In this document: piece by piece, positions 44,501 to 55,603 of the stretch | Numbering within the stretch: position 1 is the first letter of the stretch | Layout: each line of letters starts with the position of its first letter | Assembly (NCBI GenBank): GCA_964030475.1 | Contig: CAXIPT010000007.1 | Span: 5,794,916-5,858,915, forward strand | Origin: Tethya wilhelma | Lineage: Eukaryota > Porifera > Demospongiae > Tethyida > Tethyidae | DNA length: 64,000 bases | Direction of reading: 5' to 3' | Translations under genes and position numbers: made by a program | Notes under the pieces: generated by a model | The model's input: only the letters and a program-made list of their open reading frames with translations | Told to the model about the DNA's origin: nothing | The model's database searches: none

Positions 44501-47421
44501 TAACTCCCAACACTGAATATGAGTATCGAGTTTGTTCTGTTAACAAGAATAGTAAAGTTGGAGAGTTCTATTCGTGCACTGCAGTGGTAACAAAAAAATG
44601 TGTTCCAAGGAAACCAATAAATGTAGGAATTAGAATTATTTCAGACTGCAATGAAGCCAAAATAACAGCCCACCACCCCAACTTAAGTGAAAGTGGATGT
44701 GCCATTACACGTGTTTATTCACATTTATATGACAGAAATGACCAGAGGTATAAGTCAACAAAACATAATGTAGAAACCAATGATAATAATCAAGTGATAA
44801 TAACTGTGCCAATTGAAGATGATAAAACCCATTCAATTAGGATTAGTTTCATTAATGAGATGGGAGAAAGTGACCCAAGTGATCCACTTGAGATTAAGAC
44901 ATTAGAATTAAAACCTGGAAGAGTTTCATCTCTTTGTCTGAAGGAAGCCAGTAATGATCGCCTCACTTTATCTTGGAAGAAACCAGAGAACATGGGAAGA
45001 CCAGCTATTATGTATGAAGTTTGGATTCAAAATAATGGAGAGCAGAAATGTCTCAAGACAATATCATCTACAGAGACAGAAATACCCAATCTTAAACCAT
45101 GTACAACATACAAGGTTGCCATTCGGTCGGTAAATGGTGACTTGAAGAGTGAATTTAGTGAGATTAGTGCAAGCACAGTTGCTGCTCGGCCATCAAAACC
45201 AACCACTAAACCAATTGTAGATGTAGTCTCTTCAACCGAAGCTCTGCTCCATATGCAAAGAGCTGACAAAAGTGATGAAAATGGAAGTCCAATTTCAACA
45301 ATTGTAGTTGAAAGAAGCTGTGACAATGGGAATCACTGGGAATCAGAACACATTAAAGTTTCTCCTGGAGAAGGAAATATACAAAAGAAAATATTATTAC
45401 CTAAAACTGCTGTCAATTTGATATCTTTCCGTGTACGATGGAGAAATGAAAAAGGTACCAGTGACCCTAGTCCAGTATGTGATGTAAGGTCAGATGAACT
45501 CATCCCAGGCCCACCTTCACAAGTAACTCACAAAGCAAGTTCCCATAGTATTGAGATCTCTTGGAATAAGCCTCTTTTACATCCAAATGCAGTTGCTTGG
45601 TACTACATTCATTACAAACCTACCACCGAATCCAGATGGACCTCGAGCTCCACTCAACCTCAGCAATGTACTGACCTCTCATGTATACTGCCCAATCTAA
45701 CTCCTAATACTAAATATGAGTATCGAGTTTGTGCTGCTAATAGTAAAAGCAAGGAAGGACGGCCTGTTTCAGGCACTGTAACTACTAAAAAATGCCCTCC
45801 TAAGAAACCAACAATTTTAGGAATGACAATCATTCATCCAAACAAAGCAAAGATTACAGCTCAAAAGCCAAACATAAAAGAAAGTGGAAGTCCTGTTATT
45901 CAAACCCAGTTGTACTTGTATGATGATAGCCATGAACAATTTTCCTGTGTCAAAGATGACTTAACAGTTGGTGATGACCGAGTAACAGTAATTATGACAA
46001 TTGGAGATGAGAGGACCCATTTTATTCGAATCAGTTTCATCAATGAGGTAGGAGAAAGTGAAAAAAGTGAACCACTTGAGATTAATGAATCTGACATAAC
46101 CCCTGGAAAAGTGTCAGACCTTTGTGCAACAAATGCTAGTTTTGATCGCTTCACTTTATCTTGGAAGAAACCTGAGTACATGGCAAGAGCTGTTAAGAAC
46201 TATGAAATTAAAGTAAAAACTAATGGAGAGTGGAAATCTCACTACACACAATCTGAGACAAAAACTGAAATAGAAAATTTAAAACCATGTTTGAAGTACC
46301 AAGTTCGTGTTTATGCCACTAATGGAGAGCTAAAGAGCAGGTTCAGTGAAATTGAAGCTAGCACAGTTGCCTCTTCACCTATGAAACCTAGCATTAAGAG
46401 TTTAGTAATGCATGCTTCTGATTCTAGCAAAGCAATAATCAGATTTTACAGGTTAACTAAAGAACAAGAGAAAGGAAGTAAAGTCAAGTCAGCTAAACTG
46501 GAGTGGTCTCATGATACTAGTGAATGGAAGTTTGGATGTAGCTGGAATATTGAGGATGGAAATAACCAAATAATTGAAAAGGAATTTGGTCTTCCAGAGT
46601 CCATTACTACAAAACAAACCAAGAGTGCTTACTTTCATATTACTATGTGCAGTGAACATCTACAAAGTGAACCAAGTGACCCTATTGTATTTGAATCATC
46701 AGATCTCTGGCCAGGATGTGTTCAAAACCTTACAGTAATGGAGAGACAAGTCCATTCTATCAAAATTGGGTGGAGTGCTCCAAAAGTCAATCCACATGTA
46801 GTTAAACATTATGCCATTCATTGCTATGAGAAAAAAACTGCCAGTGAGTTGACACCATGTCAAAACCATGAAGTCAAATCAGATTTTGAAACAATTGAAA
46901 TTGAACGGTTAGCATCAAACCGAACCTACCTGTTTGAAGTGTATGCTAAATCAGATAAATATACTGGACCACAAAGAGAAGTAGAAGCTAAGACTAAAGA
47001 AATTATTTTTGGAGCACCTGAAAACATTCGTGCTGAATTTAGACAACGTGAAGCAATAAAAATTCGCTGGTCCAAACCTTCCCAGTCAGGAACACCAGAA
47101 TCACCAACATACTACAAAGTGTCAGTACCTCGTGTTGGGTTCACTAGACTAACAAAAGGGATGTCAACAGTGATCAGAGGATTAGAACCATCAGAAGAGT
47201 ACACTATTAAAGTGACTTCAATGAATGACAATAATAAATCTGGCACTAAATCTACTGGAAGTGCAACTATTGAAACAACCATGAGCATGGCAAAGCGAGT
47301 ATTTGGTGCATTTGCAGTTGGTGTGCCAACCTTAGGACTTGGCACAGCATTGGTCCTTGAAAAAACTAAACAAGCTGTTGATAAAGACATGGTTGAAACA
47401 GATGAAGAGTATGTACCATAA
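41588..47421 (+). CDS. GBP helical-FN3(16) protein, copy D (5' cut at joint)
   Basis: One open exon of about 1,944 residues starts after the N at 41587, in the GBP helical domain (TVTKLFPSLECRQ, KRLPIEEGDLKDLQ). From about 42430 to 47280 it encodes 16 FN3-like modules of about 100 residues. Canonical W-x-x-P types (VTWKQPEFN, LSWQPPKYY, LSWKKPEN) alternate with divergent ones (FYIQRLSEKQENGSPV). The C-terminus is a hydrophobic stretch (VFGAFAVGVPTLGLGTALVL) followed by a charged tail ending EEYVP. There is no ZU5 or Death domain, unlike copy A. The hydrophobic tail could insert in membrane, parallel in effect to GBP lipidation; this is inference. The GTPase is not assembled. The 5' part duplicates copy C sequence from about 40024 onwards. 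Confidence 0.85.
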
Positions 47422-47750
47422 CTTAAAGTTTATAAAGTGTTTAAAGTTCAAAAAATTATTACAATTAATTTTAGCTAAGACTTTGTAATTAATTTGTTTT
47501 GATAATAATACGTAGTTATTTATAATAGAAGTAGTGTTGTTGTTTTTTTTTTTCATTCTATATACAGCTATACTATACTAACTCTAACATGGTTTTCTAG
47601 TACATACGGTAGTCAGTTTTAGAATACAAGACTAGTTTTATTTAGCTAATATAATAAGAATAATTATTGTTCAGGAATTAATCAAAGTTTAATAAGAAAA
47701 CTACTTTATCATAAGTCATACATGAAGCATGGGACTTCTAATATTATGAA
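47422..47750. other. Convergent intergenic region
   Basis: AT-rich sequence between copy D and the secreted-protein gene, with polyadenylation-like A/T runs on both strands and no gene that I can see. Confidence 0.5.
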
Positions 47751-48870
47751 TCAGTGCAGCTTTGACTTAAACACATTCCTGTACCTCAGGGTCTGAGAGT
47801 GCATCTGATGACTCTCTCTTGGCTCTCCCATAGGCTCCAACTTGCAGTAAGTTGGAACATCAAAGACAGAGGCTGGAGGTGGACTGCCTTCATACTTGTT
47901 GAAGACAATGACTCCAGTAGCATCTGAGCTGAAATAGTACAATGGCTCATTGGGGTTAGTGGCCAGGACACCAACCTCAAAATATGTCATCTCCTCTTTG
48001 TTCTGAATACACAAAGATACATAATTATAAAAATTTAATGTTTATTACATTATAAAAAATTTGACGGTTTGCTCCACAGAACGTAGAATAAAAATATTGA
48101 TGAATTTAAATTTGACGATTGGCGCGTCCGCATAATACATTCATATACGGCACCCAAAATATTGGCGGATTTAAATTTGACGATTTGGACTTTGACCGTC
48201 AAACCGTCAAATTAAAATCCCCGTCAATATTTCCGGCTTATATACAGTATACGTATTGCAGTGTGATGAATGCAATGCAGCTTAAATGTCAATCTCTATA
48301 GCTATCCTATAATCAGTGCTTAAGACAACTGTATACACTTTCAGCCTCCATGGATGACGGTAAATAACATTCATTAGCACTAAAATTTAATCATGCATGA
48401 CATTGTTTGGTATAAGTACATCACATGATAACACAGATATGCCTCCCAACCTCGTATGCCCAAGCATCCACTTTCTGACCATTGAACACCTTGGTGCCAT
48501 TGTAGGTGGCCTTCTTGAGCCAGTACCAGAGATCAGCAAATGCAACATCATAGTCACTTTCATCACCAACACAGTAGTCCATTGGTCTGTGTACCACAAT
48601 AATTAGTAATAAGTTTAGGTAGTAGAGGCTCACACTAAGTTTTTAGTTCACAATCATAATTATGAATTACACCATTATGCATGCATGTAGATACGTAGTG
48701 TTAATGTATGTACTTTATGTTGTTGTATTCAATGGTTTTGTTCTTGTGGACAATCTCCCAAGTATAGGCTGTCATGCCAGAGTCAGCACTGCCCAGAGAA
48801 ACAACTTGCAGCTGCTTCTTCTCTTCAACACTCGCGTAGTATTTCACTGCATGGATGAGACATGGCCAGG

Positions 48871-48926
<56 letters not shown>

Positions 48927-49279
48927 CTGAATCAGACATGCAATAGACTTCTTTTTCATATATTAAGAGACGTATATACTGAGATGAAGCTAACCATTAA
49001 TGTATCTAACCAACATACCATGTATTTCTTCTCCAGCAGCAATAACAGTGAACTGCATGAATAAAAAATGACAAACCATTGCATTAAAATAATAATCAAG
49101 AGCCAACTATAAATCTACTATAAAGTTTTAGCATGATTGATTGATGCTGGGTGACGTACCTCTGCTGTGAAGGAGGAGAGCTCTGGTCGTTTTGGAGTCT
49201 GCGCAGAACATCCTTGAGGAAGATGAATCAGGCCCAGCCAACCAATCACAAGTAGAAATGAAACTTTCTTGGGAACCAT
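47751..49279 (-). CDS. Secreted protein with signal peptide, ependymin-like in style
   Basis: Five exons (49279-49160, 49052-49019, 48846-48714, 48586-48451, 48002-47751) join with consistent phases to give 224 residues. The donor at 48450 reads GTTGGG. The N-terminus MVPKKVSFLLVIGWLGLIHL with CSA at about 24-26 is a clear signal peptide. The mature part is a short beta-rich domain with few Cys (YCVGDESD, VPTYCKLEP), an N-glycosylation site (NKT), and a closing FDVPTYC motif that recalls ependymin-like secreted proteins. The family call is tentative. No transmembrane segment follows, so secretion is expected. Confidence 0.75.
48057..48236. mobile_element. Palindromic TTTGACGGTTTG repeat
   Basis: TTTGACGGTTTG at about 48059 recurs inverted (CAAACCGTCAAA) at about 48202. 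Further internal units TTTAAATTTGACGATT repeat in the same orientation. It is a small MITE-like element in an intron of the secreted-protein gene. Confidence 0.6.
48873..48920. repeat. (TG)n microsatellite
   Basis: An uninterrupted TG tract of about 48 bases upstream (minus-strand sense) of the third exon of the secreted-protein gene. Confidence 0.9.
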
Positions 49280-49797
49280 CTTGCCACTCTAGAATTTCTT
49301 TTTTCTGTTCACTGCAACTGTTCTAGATACAAAATCTGAAGAGCTGGATGCACTGATATCTATATGTCTGAAAACTTAGTTGTTGAACTATGACGAGTCT
49401 AGACAACACTGATGGAGAAATAACGAAAGAAAAACAAAAAACAAAAACCCAATTGTGTATTAAACTCAGGAAAGAAAGACAACTATTATTATAGTGCACT
49501 CAAATCACAATATTATTATAGAACTATGAAAATGAAACCAAATTATTTACAATACATTACAGAAACTCTATATACTCATTTTAATAATAAACTTTGTGAT
49601 GGTGATAACATTATCATACTAACAGAATCTATCGTACAGCATGTATAATAAAATCAGTATACACACATTAATGTAACAAGGAAAGTATATGTGTGGGATA
49701 GAGAGCGATGCAAGCATACACTATTTTATAATCAAAATCATTTTATTTCTAAACAAAGACAACCAACAGTCACTAAGACATAAGATGTGTGTTCATT
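49280..49797. other. Intergenic region
   Basis: The sequence next to 49280 is the 5' flank of the secreted-protein gene. The rest, AT-rich, is the 3' flank of the paxillin-like gene. I see no gene. Confidence 0.5.
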
Positions 49798-49944
49798 TCA
49801 TCCAAACAGCTTGATGTAGCACGGCTGGCAGTAAGGGTTGTGACGATGTTCTTTGAACGTTCCCTTGTTGAGTAGCTTGAGACAGAAGGCACAGTTGAAG
49901 TGTTCAGGATGCCATTTCTTACCCATTGCAGTTATACACTTGCC

Positions 49945-50006
<62 letters not shown>

Positions 50007-50552
50007 CACAATAAATAGACTACTCTTATTAATGCACTCCATATAGATCTTAATAGGCTAGAATACTGGCAGTAATCAAATGTACAGCTCTTACCTGTGA
50101 CTGGTTTCTGGCAGCTGTTACAGAGGGTGCCTCTGGAGGCGTGGTAGTGGATCTCACAGTGAGGCTCCCCCTCGTGCTCAAAGTAGTTCCCTCGGGGGAA
50201 CGTCACACCACACACCTACAGGGGGATATAAACCAGATGGAAATGAATGCATAAACCTATTACAGGGGGTCTATTCGATAATCTAAATTAATGACCAGGG
50301 GCCTACCCACCTTGCAAGAGAAGCACTCAGGGTGCCACTGTGCGTTGAGGGCGGTGATGTAGCCCTCCATGATGGCCTTGTCACATCTCTTACAGCGAGG
50401 GGCAAACTTCTCATAGTAGCACTCCCGACAGAAGGCCTTGGCATCCTTCTCATGGAAGCCCTCAGGGCCAAAGTGCTTGCCACAGAGAGAGCAGAAGAAG
50501 TGCTCAGGATGCCACGTCTTGCCCAAGGCACGCATCACACGCTGGAGGGAGG

Positions 50553-50607
<55 letters not shown>

Positions 50608-51547
50608 AGGGTGGAAGAGAAATGAAAGAATTAAAGTTTTGGTAAACCATATAGCGGATAAATTTGGTGAATTATTCTTAAAATCACCAAACAAATGTAC
50701 ACGTAAGTTTGCACATACATACAATGCAGCGTGTGGAACTAAATCGCCAACATGCTAAAGTGGGAATTCGCCAAACCTCAAGCCCACCAAATTACCCACT
50801 ATATGGTATATAATCTACTACAGTGGGAGGAAAGCTTCATGGACAATAAGTTTCTCATCAAATTTTCATACAGATCATTTTACTCCTCCAATAATTCCCA
50901 CTATTGAGTTAACACAATGAGTATATGGGTCTATCACAACTGGTGAACAGATCAATGAATGGGAATTGGAGGCAATCAGAAAAAGGAACCAACCAATAGG
51001 AGGAGGAATTTAGACCATCAGACTCATCAAAATATAACCTAGGCTCCTTGACACGCATGCATACGCACACACACACAACAAAAGAGCTGTCCTCCATCCC
51101 AACTTTGTTTCATGAAGTAGAAAAGGCAGTTTCCAGCATACACTAACTGTAACACGACCGTCACTAACTCTCTCTCTCATACACAGACACACTCACAATG
51201 TACCATCTTTGTAAGCTCTTTATCACAATCCCCAGCAATATCTCTATCCCTCTATCCAACTAGCAGCTGTAACCCTGCCCACTGCATTCAATTAGTGACT
51301 ATGGTGAACTAAAGAGAACAGATAGAAGCAAACAAACAAGGCCCTTTGTGTCTGTACACCAAGAGATGGAGAGTTTGTGTAGAGACAAGTGGTTTTGAAT
51401 GACCACTGGTTCATTACAGTACCCCCACATACAATAACACTGACTGTATGTATTGTACACAATCATAATATTATGCTTAGAAAACATAATTATAAACGTT
51501 TATACAAATACACGAAAAACAACTTATTTACAGCACATCAGTCAGTG

Positions 51548-51580
<33 letters not shown>

Positions 51581-52996
51581 CCACTCACATCAAGAATCGG
51601 TCCATTGCAGTAAGCACAGCGGGGGGCATACAACTCATGATAGTCCTTCTCGCAATAAGGCTTGCCATTACTCTCATAGTAAGTCGTCTGACCTAACTCC
51701 ACATCACACGAGGCACAGGTGAAATGCTCAGGATGCCAAGGCCTTCCAAGAGCGTTCACGACTTTACCCAAAATGGGATTATTACAAGCAGCGCAGTTTC
51801 CCTTGGTGACTGTGTCCACACCGTGACGGGTCACCATGTCTTGGTTCAGCGAACCCAACATCGAGCTGAGATCGTCCATGGCAGATTTGGGTTTCTGAGG
51901 TCGGCCATTTCCTCCCTCCTGCCCCTTGGCCCCTCCCTCGGCATTGGAAGGGGGCTTGAAGTTCTCGAGGTTTTGCATCAGCTCATCCAGCTCCATTGTT
52001 GCTGAGGAGGCAGTGATCTTGGAACGGGCGGAGCCTCCTTCACTGTCGAGGGATTCGCTGTCATTGCCCGATTTTTGTCCCCCGCTGAGTTTTTCTTCGA
52101 CCTCTGTGAGTTCGTCGACCAGGTTACCCACAGAGGGACGAGTGACGGCTGGGTCAGTGCTGGAGGTCTTACGCTTGGCTGAATCTGTGAGGGTGTGTGT
52201 GTGTGTGTGATGATTTAAAATTGAAGTTTTATTATAATTATATTATTGAGCTAATAGTGGACAATACAAATTGATAATATTTTAACAATTGAGGTTCAGT
52301 TTTGTACAGAGAACTGCACAGCTTTGTTCATAAACCAGGCCTGCCTTGATTTTCCTGCCTTTTCTTTGAAGGTTTGAAAGGTGTGGCTCATAAGGTTATA
52401 GCATTAACATTCATCTCAGCCTATGAAATACTCCTAGTTCAAGCCATTATCAACTTAGAGCATGGGTTGTGCAAGAGATGGAGTGACAATGTTTGTGCAC
52501 AAGTTGCATAAACACACAATTTCCTACTTTAGAAATAGCCCCTCCATATTTCCCAAGAAGAAGTATAGCTACAAGTTACAATAACACTTGACCCATCACT
52601 GACCCAGCCAGTCACATCTGACTAGCTATCAATGGTCAAGGGACTAGTCAGGCAATAGACAGACAATACAGTCTGCAGGGAAGTGACAATACTTAGACAG
52701 AGGTTGGACTTTTAAAATGAGATCACCACCTGGTCATGGAGAGACTTCCTCAGGATGAGATATGTCTCACTGCCTGTCATATGGTTCCAAAAAACACCCC
52801 ATTTTCTCAAGTTTCAACAAACTCTCTCTACAGCTCAATTGTAAGAAAGACAGCTTTGGAAGTAGGCTACAACAATAAGCACACTAAATGAGACAGCTCA
52901 CAATGCACTATATTGATCACACATACAATAGCCTTGCTGTGTGTGTCATATTCTATCCCCATGTACAATGGAGCTAGCTAGCTATGACTGTGTGAG

Positions 52997-53068
<72 letters not shown>

Positions 53069-53648
53069 TATACCCACATACAACAGAGCTAGACATGACT
53101 GTGAGCAGCCTATCCAGCCAGTACCACTCCTGGAGTCAATTCACTCAGACAGTCTTGTACACCATTGTCTAATTGGAAACAGCTACATCCATAGCCCATA
53201 CACACCCACCTTTGGTACAAGCCACGACAACACACACACGTACGTAACTCTCATGCTCACACAAACACACACTTTTAAATCGCTTCTTCTTCTCCTGCCA
53301 GCCTTGTAACGGTACATTCTTAGACAAAGCTCCACCCACCACAGCATGTCTCGGTCTTGCTTTAGCACCAGTGCTACTACTACCAGCCACTCCATTGACC
53401 ATCAGTGCTCCTTCATCAGCATCCATTGCCCAAAGCTTCCGGTGTAGCTTCAAGGCATCTTGGACCAAGTAGGACAATGTCACATTAATGTTCAGCTCTT
53501 CGGCAGTCTTCATGATCTGTTCTGTGAGGGTGGCTGGAGGTTTGGGTCTTGATGACTTTGGCTGTAAGGTTGCTGAACGCTTGTCACGAAAGTTTGTTCT
53601 CCTTGTCTTTATGGAGAGAGACCTTATTCTATCAGCTACCAATGACAT
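49798..53648 (-). CDS. PXN: Paxillin-family focal-adhesion adaptor (LD motifs + four LIM domains)
   Basis: Exons 53648-53273, 52184-51589, 50541-50311, 50215-50095 and 49943-49798 join in phase to 489 residues. The C-terminal half holds four LIM domains with all zinc ligands ([85 protein letters not shown]). It ends FG, as paxillins do. Two LD motifs precede them ([14 protein letters not shown] and [12 protein letters not shown]), equivalent to LD4 and LD5. The expected role is integrin-adhesion scaffolding, binding FAK/PYK2-type kinases through the LD motifs. The first exon ([20 protein letters not shown]) has no LD1 and is not recognised. Its phase fits but its donor is weak, so it may be an alternative first exon. 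Confidence 0.9.
49946..50003 (-). repeat. (CT)n microsatellite (minus strand) before the LIM4 acceptor
   Basis: GA on the plus strand, hence a CT polypyrimidine tract in gene sense, directly adjoining the 3' splice site at 49944. Confidence 0.9.
50561..50603 (-). repeat. (CT)n microsatellite (minus strand) before the LIM2 acceptor
   Basis: GA on the plus strand; in gene sense CT repeats followed by CCCTCCCTCCAG at the acceptor of the exon starting at 50541. Confidence 0.9.
53000..53067. repeat. (GA)n microsatellite
   Basis: A GA tract of about 65 bases in the first intron of the paxillin-like gene, not next to a splice site that I can see. Confidence 0.9.
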
Positions 53649-54746
53649 GGCTAGGGGTTCTTTGTTTGAAGCTTCTTGGCTTGAAATGTTCTCAACTCTT
53701 GCAGCACTAGCTGACTAGAATAGCACTTGAAGGGTTATGACTGCTAGCTCTTTAGCAACACACAACTGGGAAAGAATTTCAAAAAGTTATGCTAGTTTAC
53801 GAAAGCTTCAAAAATGCTCAGTTATGCTAACTGTAAATCTCTTCTGATAACAGGATATCTACTCACTGGCTAACCAATCAAGACGATCAGCCACCGAACA
53901 ACTGCTTTTATAGCCACATGATTCTAATTAATGCCCACCTCCTCATTCCAGTCACAGGATACTCCCACGGGATGCTAGACAGATCACAGCAAAGGACATA
54001 AAGGGAACACAGCTGCTTTCAGCTTACTAACAAGAAAAGGAAACGCCTAATAAGCACAACACAAAGCTCCTATCATGTCATCTACAGCTGCTCAGTGCAA
54101 TACATACATACATACATACATACATACATACAGACATAGTGATACACTAACAATAGTGCACACGCCACCAATATTTAGACACCCACTCACACAGCTAATG
54201 ATGACAGACACATGTTTTCGAGTAGCCTCGTTCCTAGGCTCTTCCTTTGCAAATATTCTTAGGTTCTCTTGCCCAAACTTATGTGGTTAAAACAGATCTA
54301 CCACTAGTTTTGACGCAAAATTTTTTCGAGTTCTGGAGTAGTTTTGATGGCAAAAAGTTTTCAAATTCTTCCATCATTTATAAAGGTTCTCAAGTAGCCT
54401 CGTTCCCAGCCTCCTCCTTCACAAATATTATCGTGTTCTCCAGTACTATACTTATACAGTGTACGTAGTTCAAAAGGCTTTTAGGTTTTCCAGTAGTTTT
54501 AATGGCAAAAGTTTTCAGGTTCTTCAGCCACAAAGGTTAATTTTTCTCTCTGGTATATCTAGTTAGTGTCAAATTACGTCATAATGACATCATCTATACA
54601 ACAATCCCTCCTGCCTATGATCTAGCCACATAGCTAGCTATGACCACACAGGACCAGACGGACATTACCAGAGAGCAAACAATGGCCACCATAGTTTCCA
54701 CTTCCTGCCTCAATCACACACATACATGTATACACACACACTTCAG
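53649..54746. other. Region between paxillin-like and PP4 genes
   Basis: The divergent 5' flanks of both genes should lie here. I see a (CATA)n tract at about 54103-54132 and two direct copies (about 54218 and 54392) of a repeat starting GTAGCCTCGTTCC, related to the 30791 MITE ends. The expected first exon of PP4 (about 50 residues) is not recognisable here. Confidence 0.5.
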
Positions 54747-55554
54747 GTTTGTGGTGATATACATGGACAGTTTTACGATCTCAAGGAGCTCTTCAAAGTG
54801 GGTGGAGACGTCCCTGAGACCAATTATCTCTTCCTGGGTGACTTTGTGGACAGAGGGTTTTACAGCGTGGAGACATTCCTGCTCTTATTAGCACTGAAGG
54901 TGAGGGCATCCTTTAGGTCTATACTTACTGCTTGTTGTCCTGCTAGTTGACCCATTGTTTGACCTGATCATTGTCCTGTCCTGCAGGTCAGATATCCTGA
55001 TAGAATTACACTGATTCGAGGCAATCATGAGAGTCGCCAGATCACACAGGTCAGCCTCGCTTATCTTTCTAAGACCTGAACCATTGTATGTCTGCATGGA
55101 GGGTCGAGTTTTTTTGCACTTTTATCTTTAATCTTTACCACACATCAATGTGTGGTAAAGATTGAAAGATTGATGTGTGGAAAAAGATTAGAAGATTGGG
55201 GTTTGTACAAAATTACATTATTAGACCTTTCCTACCCATATGTATATAGGCGGGATTTAGTGTTTGGGGGGTATGCTATTTCCCTGTGGAAAAATAATTA
55301 AAAGATTCATGTGCAGTAAAAGATTAAAAGATTGTTAAGTCATATAATTAATGTGTGTGTATGTGTTTGCCTACAGGTCTATGGGTTCTATGATGAGTGC
55401 AAGAGGAAATATGGTTCAGTGAACGTTTGGAGATATTGCACTGAAATCTTTGACTACCTCAGTCTATCAGCAATTGTGGATGGACAGGTATGACCACAAA
55501 CTGACACAAGCATCATTCTAGCATTAACTGTTAATGATTCTACATCAGTTTTAT

Positions 55555-55603
<49 letters not shown>

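Noticed and set aside
50332..50758. Plus-strand open frames with Arg-Glu runs over the paxillin exons
   Set aside because: They are antisense to well-supported LIM exons and pass through a GA microsatellite.
52941..53309. Plus-strand open frame starting at a GA tract
   Set aside because: Mostly microsatellite translation and antisense to the first paxillin-like exon.
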